Assembly: GCA_021779005.1 (NCBI GenBank)
Contig: JAJYBN010000005.1
Coordinates: 3,545 to 16,718, forward strand
Direction: 5' to 3'
Origin: Pseudomonadota bacterium
Lineage (GTDB): Bacteria; Pseudomonadota; Gammaproteobacteria; Natronospirales; REEB76
Length of the DNA: 13,174 nucleotides
Below the pieces are notes generated by a model. The model did not search any database. It had not been told where the DNA came from and saw only the letters and a program-made list of their open reading frames with translations. This document shows, piece by piece, positions 1 through 6,009 of this stretch (within the stretch, counting starts at the first letter, position 1; every line of letters begins with the position of its first letter). A program made the position numbers and the translations under genes.

Positions 1-1
1 C

Positions 2-91
2 GGCACCCTGGGCTGGCCCGAGCAAGCCCCCTTTTACCGCGTGATCATCACCGCGGCCGCTCCCGCCGTGCCGCGGCATCTGTCAAGGTGA
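2..91 (+). pseudogene. pcm: Fragment of protein-L-isoaspartate O-methyltransferase, apparently 3'-truncated
   Basis: The frame entering from the left edge reads GTLGWPEQAPFYRVIITAAA followed by PAVPRHLSR and a TGA at 89-91. This matches the segment around the GW..APFD.I.VTAAAPE.P motif of Pcm, which repairs isoaspartyl residues by SAM-dependent methylation. In E. coli Pcm this motif is followed by roughly 60 further residues, including the GG.LV.PVG strand, and these are absent here. The other forward frames just downstream do not restore the missing part, and the stop lies 12 nt from the end of the convergent IscU-like gene. I read it as a truncated remnant. A frameshift further upstream or a misassembly cannot be excluded because the 5' part lies outside the window. 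Confidence 0.6.
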
Positions 92-103
92 TGGCCATCG
101 ATA

Positions 104-532
104 TCAAAGCTCCCTGGTAAATTCTGTGGACGCCTGCGTCGAACGCAGATGGCTATTGTACCTCCCCGCAGCATTGCGGATCGCGTCCTCGATGGTGATG
201 GCCGCCGCACGCTTCTCAGCCGGCAGACCCAGCTGCTCCGCCAGCGCCACCACGCTGTAGGCCGCGGCGGCGGCCAGCGGTCCGCCCTTGAGGATCTCAC
301 TGGTTAAGGAGCACAAGGCGATGGTGGCGGGACAACCATAGACACGGTAACGGCAATCAGCCACCCGGCCATCGGCCATCACCTGTAGATGGAATGCCAC
401 GACTCGGCCATGCTTACGCGTGCCCGCCGTTCCGCTGAGCACCCCGGGCGTACCCGCATGGAATTCACCGGCATTTTTGGGCGCACGGAAATGGCTCCAG
501 ACGGTGGTGCTGTAATCGGTATCGGAGAACAT
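104..532 (-). CDS. IscU/NifU-N-like scaffold-family protein lacking most ligand residues
   Basis: This 142-residue protein has the IscU fold signature: an N-terminal YS..V..HF..P.N.G segment, the YGCPATIA strand-helix motif around residue 67, and a terminal EDAIRNA helix. IscU normally builds [2Fe-2S] clusters on three cysteines with help from a conserved Asp and His. Aligned with E. coli IscU, only Cys63 (here Cys67) is kept. Cys37 corresponds to His41, Asp39 to Arg43, His105 to Ala109 and Cys106 to Ala110. The HscA-recognition motif LPPVK reads LPAEK (103-107). It starts 8 nt after the IscS stop, with GGGGCGG as a possible ribosome site, so it is surely co-translated with the desulfurases. 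Family membership is clear; classical scaffold activity is doubtful. A role as persulfide acceptor through the remaining cysteine, or as a regulator of the desulfurase, is inference. Confidence 0.82.
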   Translation of the reverse strand: MFSDTDYSTTVWSHFRAPKNAGEFHAGTPGVLSGTAGTRKHGRVVAFHLQVMADGRVADCRYRVYGCPATIALCSLTSEILKGGPLAAAAAYSVVALAEQLGLPAEKRAAAITIEDAIRNAAGRYNSHLRSTQASTEFTREL

Positions 533-540
533 ACCGCCCC

Positions 541-1707
541 TTACCCCGCTGGCGCCAGATCCAGCAGCCGATGATATTCCTCGCCCACGATGCGCACTGC
601 CGCCTCCACTTCCGCAGCGGTGGTGAAGCGCCCGATGCTGAAACGGATGCTGCTGCCAGCCAGTTGATCATCCCGGCCCAAAGCCCGCAACACGAACGAA
701 GGTTCCCGGTCCGCCGAGGTGCACGCGGATCCACTGGAGACCGCGAGTGCGCCGCAGGCAAACAGCAGGCTTTCACCTTCGATCCCGGGGAAGGCCACAT
801 TGAGGATGCCGCACACGCGTTGCGTCGGATGCCCGTTCACCACCGCCTCTGGGATGGCGGCATGCAAGGCCCGCCACAACTCATCCCGCAAGGCGCTTAG
901 CTGTGGAGCTTCGTTTGCCAATTCCTGGCGCGCGAGCTCAAACGCTTCACCCATGCCGACGATCTGGTGGGTAGCGAGGGTGCCGGAACGCAAGCCATGC
1001 TCATGACCACCGACATGCATCAGGGGATCGAGCTGCACGCGGGGTTGGCTGCGCACGTACAGCGCACCGATGCCCTTGGGTCCGTAGAGCTTGTGGCCTG
1101 AAAAGGACATCAGATCCACGTGCAGATCTTTCAGATCGATGGGCAGCTTTCCGGCACTCTGGGCTGCGTCCACATGGAGATACACACCCTTTGCGCGGGT
1201 GATACGGCCGATAGCGGCTATGTCGTTGATGGTACCGATCTCGTTGTTCACATGCATGATGGATACCAGCACCGTATCCGGACGCAGGGCCTGCTCGACC
1301 ATGGACGGCTGAATCAACCCGTCCACATCCGGCTTGAGCCAGGTCACCTGAAAACCATCACGCTCCAGCTGCTTGCAGGTATCCAGCACCGCCTTGTGTT
1401 CGATGCGGGAGGTAATGAGATGCCGGCCCTTTTGCTGGTAGAAATGTGCCACGCCCTTGATGGCCAGGTTGTCGGATTCCGTGGCGCCGGAGGTGAAGAT
1501 GATCTCGCCGGCTTCGGCGCCCACCAGTGCCGCCACCTGGCTGCGGGCGCGTTCCACCGCGCCGCGTGCAGCACGTCCCGGTGCATGCGCGGACGCCGGA
1601 TTCGCAAACATGCCTTCACAGGTCAGGCATTGACACATTTTTTCCGCTACCCGTGGATCCACCGGAGTGGTGGCAGCATAATCCAGATAGATGATCTTTT
1701 GTTTCAT
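541..1707 (-). CDS. iscS: Cysteine desulfurase, IscS type, lacking the C-terminal tail
   Basis: This 388-residue PLP enzyme should convert cysteine to alanine and carry a persulfide for Fe-S cluster or thio-tRNA synthesis. It is close to E. coli IscS over most of its length: [19 protein letters not shown] at the start, [15 protein letters not shown], the PLP lysine in SFSGHK (Lys206), and the catalytic loop [11 protein letters not shown] (Cys329). The ATG at 1705-1707 was chosen because it gives the IscS N-terminus; an upstream in-frame extension would run through the previous gene. Three features are odd. It ends at LLDLAPAG, about 20 residues before the E. coli end, without the tail used for IscU binding. 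It has a CxCxxC cluster at residues 25-30. The [10 protein letters not shown] segment resembles NifS-type enzymes rather than the usual NPASRSHRFGW. It begins 16 nt after the NifS-type gene stop. Confidence 0.93.
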   Translation of the reverse strand: MKQKIIYLDYAATTPVDPRVAEKMCQCLTCEGMFANPASAHAPGRAARGAVERARSQVAALVGAEAGEIIFTSGATESDNLAIKGVAHFYQQKGRHLITSRIEHKAVLDTCKQLERDGFQVTWLKPDVDGLIQPSMVEQALRPDTVLVSIMHVNNEIGTINDIAAIGRITRAKGVYLHVDAAQSAGKLPIDLKDLHVDLMSFSGHKLYGPKGIGALYVRSQPRVQLDPLMHVGGHEHGLRSGTLATHQIVGMGEAFELARQELANEAPQLSALRDELWRALHAAIPEAVVNGHPTQRVCGILNVAFPGIEGESLLFACGALAVSSGSACTSADREPSFVLRALGRDDQLAGSSIRFSIGRFTTAAEVEAAVRIVGEEYHRLLDLAPAG

Positions 1708-1723
1708 GTTGTCTCGGTTACGC

Positions 1724-2866
1724 TCATGCGGGTGCCAGTGCGCCGCTGCGTTTTGAGGCCAGGGTGGTGAGCGACGCCAGCAGTGTGTGCACATCGTCCA
1801 CAGTATTCTGCATACCAAAACTGATACGCACCGCGCTGCGCGCCTGCACTTCGTCCACGCCCATGGCCAGCAACACATGGCTGGGTCGGCCGCTGCCACT
1901 ATGGCAGGCGGAACCGCTGGAGACCGCGATGCCGCGCTTGTCCAACTCCATCACCACCATCTCGCCGTCGAAACCCGTGACCCCAAGCTGTACGGTGTTG
2001 GGCAGACGTTCTGCGTGTTCTGCGAAGATTCTGATGCCGTGCATCGCACGGATACCGGCCTCCAGTGTATCGCGCAACCCCTGCATATGCCGGCGACGCG
2101 CGTCCAGTTCCAGATACGCCAGTTCCGCGGCTTTGCCGAAACCGATGATGCCCGCCAGATCCTCCGTGCCGCCACGTTGTGCATGCTCCTGACCGCCGCC
2201 GGTAATCTGCGGCACCAGGTCCACACGCCGATCCACGATGAGTGCGCCCACGCCACGAGGACCGCCGAGTTTGTGGGCCGAGAGACTCAAGAGGCCTACA
2301 CCCAAGGTGACAAAATCCACCGGCAGCTTGCCTATCACCTGGATAGCATCGGTATGCACCAACGCACCGTGTTCCCGGGCAGCTGCAACTACGCTCTTCA
2401 CATCCTGAATAGCGCCGGTCTCGTTATTCGCCAGCATCACCGATACCAGACACACGTCATGGTCCAGTATTTTTTTCAGCCCGTTTAATTCGATGCGGCA
2501 ATCAGCATCCACGGGGATACGCCGCACCTGCCAACCCTGGCGCCTGAGATCCTCGGCCGGCGCCTGCACGGCCGCGTGTTCGATGGCACTGATCAGCACG
2601 TGTCCCCGAGGTATTCCGCTGCAGGCACCCTTTAGCGCCAGATTGTCTGCTTCCGTCCCACCACTGGTGAATACCACCTGCGCAGGCTGGGCGTTCACCA
2701 GCGTCGCCACTTGCGCCCGCGCCTTATCGAGTGCGGCACGCGCCGCGCGTCCCGGGCGGTGGATGCTGGCCGGATTGCCGTGTGTACCTTGTAACCACGG
2801 CAGCATGGCATCCAGCACCCGCGGATCCAGCGGTGTGGTGGCGTTGTTATCCAGGTAAATGGACAT
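1724..2866 (-). CDS. Cysteine desulfurase, NifS-like class V aminotransferase
   Basis: This 380-residue PLP-dependent enzyme is paralogous to the IscS-type gene immediately downstream. Visible features are [32 protein letters not shown], the PLP lysine in LSAHK (Lys199), [13 protein letters not shown], and the persulfide loop [12 protein letters not shown] (Cys321). The CHSGS loop and the [10 protein letters not shown] segment place it nearer NifS-type than canonical IscS. I chose the ATG at 2864-2866; a TTG two codons upstream is less likely. It occupies the place between trmJ and iscS where many gammaproteobacteria have iscR, and a promoter-like element lies in the 53-nt gap upstream. Desulfurase activity is well supported by the residues. 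Its sulfur acceptor is unknown: the IscU-like protein, IscS, or a tRNA-thiolation partner are all possible. Confidence 0.92.
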   Translation of the reverse strand: MSIYLDNNATTPLDPRVLDAMLPWLQGTHGNPASIHRPGRAARAALDKARAQVATLVNAQPAQVVFTSGGTEADNLALKGACSGIPRGHVLISAIEHAAVQAPAEDLRRQGWQVRRIPVDADCRIELNGLKKILDHDVCLVSVMLANNETGAIQDVKSVVAAAREHGALVHTDAIQVIGKLPVDFVTLGVGLLSLSAHKLGGPRGVGALIVDRRVDLVPQITGGGQEHAQRGGTEDLAGIIGFGKAAELAYLELDARRRHMQGLRDTLEAGIRAMHGIRIFAEHAERLPNTVQLGVTGFDGEMVVMELDKRGIAVSSGSACHSGSGRPSHVLLAMGVDEVQARSAVRISFGMQNTVDDVHTLLASLTTLASKRSGALAPA

Positions 2867-2900
2867 GGTCAAAAGCCATCATGGCGATAATCAGTGCAAC

Positions 2901-2906
2901 ATTATA
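2901..2906 (-). promoter_or_regulatory. Extended -10 element of a probable promoter for the desulfurase cluster
   Basis: Read on the minus strand, the trmJ-nifS gap contains TTGCTATAATG: a perfect TATAAT preceded by TG one base upstream, which is the extended -10 pattern of sigma-70 promoters. It lies about 35 nt upstream of the NifS-type ATG. I see no good -35 box at 16-18 nt, which is common for extended -10 promoters. It would allow the desulfurase genes to be transcribed independently of trmJ. Confidence 0.5.
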
Positions 2907-2919
2907 GCAAGTCGAGAAA

Positions 2920-3654
2920 TCAGTCTTTTCCCCGGTCGTGCCCGTGCCGGTTGTGCTGCAACGCATTCAACAGGCCGCGCAGGATATTCACTTCGCTCTT
3001 GTCGGGCCGGGCACGGTTGAAGAGATTGCGCAGACGCCGCATGAGATGCTTGGGATTGGCGGGATCCAGAACTCCGCTGTTACGCGCAGTCGCCTCCAGG
3101 TGTGCATACAAGATCTCCATATCTTCGGTCGTTGCCGACGGCGAATCATACGTCGATGGTATTTGTGAAATCTGTTTCGCCAGCATAAGCTCATAGGTGA
3201 TCACCTGCACGGCGGCGGCGAGATTGAGCGAACCGTACTCCGGATTCGCGGGTATATGGATGAGGTAGTGACAACGGTCGGTCTCCTCATTGGTGAGCCC
3301 GATGCGTTCGCGCCCGAACACCACCGCCACCTCCTGCTCAGGGGATACCGCCATCAGCTTGCGTACGCATGCCCGTGGTGTCAGCGCAGTCGGGCCGAGG
3401 TTGCGTTGACGTGCGCTGGTGCCGGCTACCAACACGCAGCCGGCGAGCGCATCATCCAGGCTCGTCACCACCTGCGCACGTTCCAATATATCGGTGGCGC
3501 CGGAAGCGCGCGCGCTGGCATCCGTGTGGGGGAATTCCAGTGGATTCACCAGCACCAATCGATCCAGGCACATGGTCTTCATGGCCCGGGCGGCGGCACC
3601 GATGTTGCCGGGATGGCTGGTTTCCACCAGCACGATGCGGATATGACGTGGCAT
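2920..3654 (-). CDS. trmJ: tRNA (cytidine/uridine-2'-O)-methyltransferase TrmJ
   Basis: This 244-residue SPOUT-class methyltransferase (E. coli TrmJ has 246) 2'-O-methylates position 32 of the tRNA anticodon loop using SAM. The SPOUT motifs are plain: PGNIGAAARAMK at 15-26, FGRERIGLTNEE at 113-124, and the knot-forming PANPEYGSLNLAAAVQV at 135-151. The C-terminal helical part (SGVLDPANPKHLMRRLRNLFNRA) also matches TrmJ. It is divergent from suhB across a 116-nt gap, as in E. coli and many relatives, and leads into the desulfurase cluster. Nothing is missing or unusual in the protein itself. Confidence 0.96.
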   Translation of the reverse strand: MPRHIRIVLVETSHPGNIGAAARAMKTMCLDRLVLVNPLEFPHTDASARASGATDILERAQVVTSLDDALAGCVLVAGTSARQRNLGPTALTPRACVRKLMAVSPEQEVAVVFGRERIGLTNEETDRCHYLIHIPANPEYGSLNLAAAVQVITYELMLAKQISQIPSTYDSPSATTEDMEILYAHLEATARNSGVLDPANPKHLMRRLRNLFNRARPDKSEVNILRGLLNALQHNRHGHDRGKD

Positions 3655-3658
3655 GTTG

Positions 3659-3688
3659 TTGGAGGCAGTATGCGGCTTCTGCTATTCT
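3659..3688 (+). promoter_or_regulatory. Putative sigma-70 promoter for suhB
   Basis: TTGGAG at 3659-3664 and TATTCT at 3683-3688 are separated by 18 nt, a reasonable sigma-70 arrangement pointing to suhB. The resulting leader would be about 75 nt long. Both boxes deviate from consensus, so this is a pattern match only. Confidence 0.35.
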
Positions 3689-3712
3689 ACGCGCCCTGCC
3701 GTGCTGTTCGAC
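3684..3712 (-). promoter_or_regulatory. Putative trmJ promoter overlapping the suhB -10 box
   Basis: On the minus strand TAGAAT (3684-3689) could be the -10 of trmJ, with a weak -35 GTCGAA (3707-3712) 17 nt upstream. It shares five bases with the suhB -10 candidate, so the two divergent promoters would compete for polymerase. The -35 match is poor. Confidence 0.3.
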
Positions 3713-3770
3713 ACACTCGGCCTGCTCTTTAACCAGAATCCACACTCATCCGCGCTCGTGAAGAGGCTTT

Positions 3771-4556
3771 ATGAATCCGTTATTGAATATTGCGATCAGT
3801 GCCGCACGCCGCGCCGGTGACATCATCATCCGCCATGTTGGCCGGATTGACCGCCTCACCATCAAGGTCAAGGAACGCAACGACTTCGCAAGCCAAGTGG
3901 ATCGGCTGGCCGAAGACGAGATCATCAGCACCATCCGCAAGGCCCATCCGGACCACGCCATCCTCGCCGAGGAAAGCGGCGCCCAGGGAAGCGACGATGA
4001 ATTCCAGTGGATCATCGACCCGCTGGACGGCACCACAAATTTCCTGCACGGTTTCCCGGTGTTCTGCGTCTCCATCGCGCTCAGACATCGCGGCCGACTG
4101 GAACACGGCGTCATCTACGATCCCATGCGCCAGGAGTTGTTCACTTCCAGCCGCGGCGAAGGCGCGCAGGTGGATGGCAGACGCATGCGCGTCACTTCCC
4201 TGAAGACCCTGGAGGGTGCGCTCATCGGCACCGGCTTCCCGTTCCGCGAGAAACACAACCTGGATCTCTACCTGCAGATGTTCGAAGCGGTGGTGCGCAA
4301 AGCCGCCGGCGTACGTCGTCCGGGTTCCGCAGCGCTGGACCTGGCCTACGTGGCCGCAGGCCGCATGGATGGCTTCTGGGAGATGGGCCTGAAGCCCTGG
4401 GACATGGCTGCCGGCGTGCTCATGATCCAGGAATGCGGCGGCCTCGTCGGCCACTTCGACGGCAGCCCAGGTTTTCCCGATGACGGCAACATCCTCGCCG
4501 GCGGCGAGAAGATCTATCAGGCGCTGGCGGAAGAATTCAAACCGATGCTTGGTTAG
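3771..4556 (+). CDS. suhB: Inositol-1-monophosphatase family protein SuhB
   Basis: This 261-residue protein (E. coli SuhB has 267) belongs to the Mg2+-dependent, Li+-sensitive phosphatase family. Metal-binding motifs are intact: LAEESG around 66-70, DPLDGTTNF at 83-91, and the C-terminal WDMAAG at 210-215. The RRPGSAALDLAYVAAGR segment (182-198) is typical of the bacterial enzymes. The family hydrolyses inositol monophosphates; in E. coli SuhB also acts in rRNA antitermination with the Nus factors, which may apply here but is not visible in the sequence. AGAGG four bases before the ATG supports the start. It is divergent from trmJ and convergent with secF, and no second gene follows it. Confidence 0.95.
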   Translation: MNPLLNIAISAARRAGDIIIRHVGRIDRLTIKVKERNDFASQVDRLAEDEIISTIRKAHPDHAILAEESGAQGSDDEFQWIIDPLDGTTNFLHGFPVFCVSIALRHRGRLEHGVIYDPMRQELFTSSRGEGAQVDGRRMRVTSLKTLEGALIGTGFPFREKHNLDLYLQMFEAVVRKAAGVRRPGSAALDLAYVAAGRMDGFWEMGLKPWDMAAGVLMIQECGGLVGHFDGSPGFPDDGNILAGGEKIYQALAEEFKPMLG

Positions 4557-4732
4557 TTTCATTAACTAACTATCTCATTCTCAACCATATATCCGAAAAC
4601 AACAAAGCTCTATTTCGCTTCTTCCTATTTGACTGGCAGGGCTGAAACGAAACAGTGAAAATCGCTGATCAATGCAGCGTGATGCAGCTAGAAGAAGCTG
4701 AACGTCTAGTAACGCTCTTGAATGTTTCGTTT

Positions 4733-4763
4733 GTCACTTTTCTTTGCGCCAAAGAATAGTGAC
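4733..4763. repeat. Imperfect inverted repeat, GTCACTTTTCTTTG type
   Basis: Arms 4733-4746 and 4750-4763 pair over 14 bp with one mismatch around a 3-nt centre. The motif, pairing a TTTCTTTG with CAAAGAA inside GTCAC/GTGAC ends, resembles a short intergenic repeat that I recall being dispersed in many proteobacterial genomes. I cannot count copies from this window. Confidence 0.6.
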
Positions 4764-4999
4764 CTGCCGTAGGGGCGCAGAAGCCCCGTCTCCCGAGCGG
4801 CTCAGCCGCAGTCCGGTCGTCATTCTTCGACTTCGGTGCTTCGCACCTACGCTCAGAACGAACGGTTGTATAAATACTGGATTCCGGGTTATCCCGGTTG
4901 TGCTCCTGCATTTCCCGGACTTCCACCATCCATGGCGGTCGCGCCGGAGTGACGATTGCCCCCCTCACCCTTCCCTCTCCCACACGCGGGGAGAGGGAA
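4764..4999. repeat. Probable mosaic of degenerate dispersed intergenic repeats
   Basis: The segment strings together pieces typical of proteobacterial dispersed intergenic repeats: a GAGCGGCTCAGCCGCAGTCC block, a GGTGCTTCGCACC mini-hairpin (4835-4847), an ACTGGATTCCGGG-like piece near 4877-4891, and an 11-bp perfect inverted repeat TTCCCTCTCCC/GGGAGAGGGAA (4971-4981 and 4989-4999). Read on the minus strand it has an open frame, but that frame has repeat composition and no gene-like properties. Assignment as repeat DNA rests on recollection of similar sequences. Confidence 0.5.
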
Positions 5000-5004
5000 A
5001 AAGA

Positions 5005-5052
5005 ATCCTAGATATAGATAAGGCGCCGTAGCGCCTTATCTATTTCTAGGAT
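5005..5052 (-). terminator. Long hairpin, probable terminator of the sec operon
   Basis: Two 22-nt arms (5005-5026 and 5031-5052) pair with a single mismatch around a 4-nt CGTA loop; the loop-proximal six pairs are GC-rich. It begins 9 nt beyond the secF stop. On the minus strand the stem is followed by TTCTTTTT, giving a rho-independent terminator shape for secF. On the plus strand no T-run follows, so it would work less well for suhB. Confidence 0.7.
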
Positions 5053-5061
5053 AATTCCTTC

Positions 5062-5997
5062 TCAGGGCATGTCATCCACATTCCGGTCTTCCTTCACGAC
5101 CACCATGAGATCCTTCTTGCTGACGCCCAGCATCAGCGCCGTAGCGCTGGCGATATAGATGGACGAGTAGGTGCCAACGATGATGCCCACGAACAGGGCC
5201 ACGGAGAATCCGTGCAGTACCGGGCCGCCGAGGATCAGCAGCGCGATCACCACCAGCAGGGTCACGCCGGACGTGATGATGGTCCGTGACAGGGTCTGGT
5301 TCACCGCCAGGTTGATGATCTCGAAGGGTGTGCCCTTGCGCGTGATGCGGAAATCCTCGCGGATGCGGTCGAACACCACCACCGTGTCATTCACGGAATA
5401 ACCCATGACCGCCAGCACCGCCGCCAGTACGTTGAGATCGAACTCCAGATGGAACAGCGAGAAAAAGCCAACCGTGAACACCACGTCATGCAGGGTCGCA
5501 GCCACACCGCCCAGGGCTAGACGCCATTCGAAGCGGAACCAGATATACAGCAGGATGCCGGTGAGCGTCAGGAAGAATGCCAGTGCGCCCTTGGTGGCCA
5601 GGTCCTTGCCCACTTCCGGGCCCACGAAATTCACCTGCTCCAGTTTCACTGAAGAGGATGCTTTCTGCAGCGCTGTCAGCACCGCACTGCCGGTGTCCTT
5701 GTCGGATACGCCCTGTTTGGGTTGCAGCCGGATCAGTACTTCTTCTGGCGTGCCGTAGTTCTGCACAATGGCGTCCTTGTAGCCGGCGGCCGCCAGGGTG
5801 TCGCGTATCTGGCGCAGTTCAGCCGGCTGCGGATAGGCGACCTGCACAGTGACACCACCGGTGAAGTCCACACCAAAATTGAGTTTGTTTATAAACAGGG
5901 ATACCACCGCGATGATGAGCACCACCACCGACATGCCCATGGCCAGCTTGCGGGCCTTGAGGAAATTGATATTCGGGACTTTGTGGAAAAATTCCAT
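5062..5997 (-). CDS. secF: Protein translocase subunit SecF
   Basis: This 311-residue inner-membrane protein forms, with SecD, the proton-driven complex that helps pull proteins through SecYEG from the periplasmic side. It shows TM1 at about 17-36, the FGVDFTGG motif (41-48) opening the periplasmic P4 domain, VGPEVG at 125-130, and five further membrane segments. The family motif GYSVNDTVVVFDRIREDFR lies at 199-217, including the Asp associated with proton flow. The hydrophilic C-terminal tail is short and acidic. It follows secD after 12 nt and is the last gene before the hairpin terminator. Confidence 0.97.
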   Translation of the reverse strand: MEFFHKVPNINFLKARKLAMGMSVVVLIIAVVSLFINKLNFGVDFTGGVTVQVAYPQPAELRQIRDTLAAAGYKDAIVQNYGTPEEVLIRLQPKQGVSDKDTGSAVLTALQKASSSVKLEQVNFVGPEVGKDLATKGALAFFLTLTGILLYIWFRFEWRLALGGVAATLHDVVFTVGFFSLFHLEFDLNVLAAVLAVMGYSVNDTVVVFDRIREDFRITRKGTPFEIINLAVNQTLSRTIITSGVTLLVVIALLILGGPVLHGFSVALFVGIIVGTYSSIYIASATALMLGVSKKDLMVVVKEDRNVDDMP

Positions 5998-6009
5998 GAT
6001 GGCTTCCCC

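Larger units (their letters stand above)
4557..5061. other. Gene-free stretch between the convergent suhB and secF genes
   Basis: No credible gene is seen in this 505-nt gap. The first part (4557-4732) is AT-richer and unremarkable apart from a 7-bp inverted repeat (arms 4552-4558 and 4564-4570) overlapping the suhB stop codon, which has no T-tract and is a weak terminator candidate. From 4733 to 4999 the sequence looks like mosaic dispersed-repeat material with several short hairpins. At 5005-5052 there is a long near-perfect hairpin next to the end of secF. The three elements are listed separately. Confidence 0.7.

Noticed and set aside
1708..1899. N-terminal extension of IscS to an upstream in-frame start
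   Set aside because: It overlaps the coding end of the NifS-type gene in another frame and adds a Cys/Trp-rich sequence unlike any IscS; the ATG at 1705-1707 gives the canonical N-terminus.
2870..2919. Possible IscR-type operator near the desulfurase promoter
   Set aside because: Only one loose half (GACTTGCTAT) is visible; the opposing half expected for a type 1 site is absent.
3780..4562. 260-codon minus-strand frame opposite suhB
   Set aside because: It mirrors SuhB almost exactly in extent, as expected from GC-rich codon bias, and shows no family motif.
4669..4983. 104-codon open frame on the minus strand in the suhB-secF gap
   Set aside because: It runs through inverted repeats and dispersed-repeat-like DNA, has no ribosome site and has the composition of repeat-derived reading frames.
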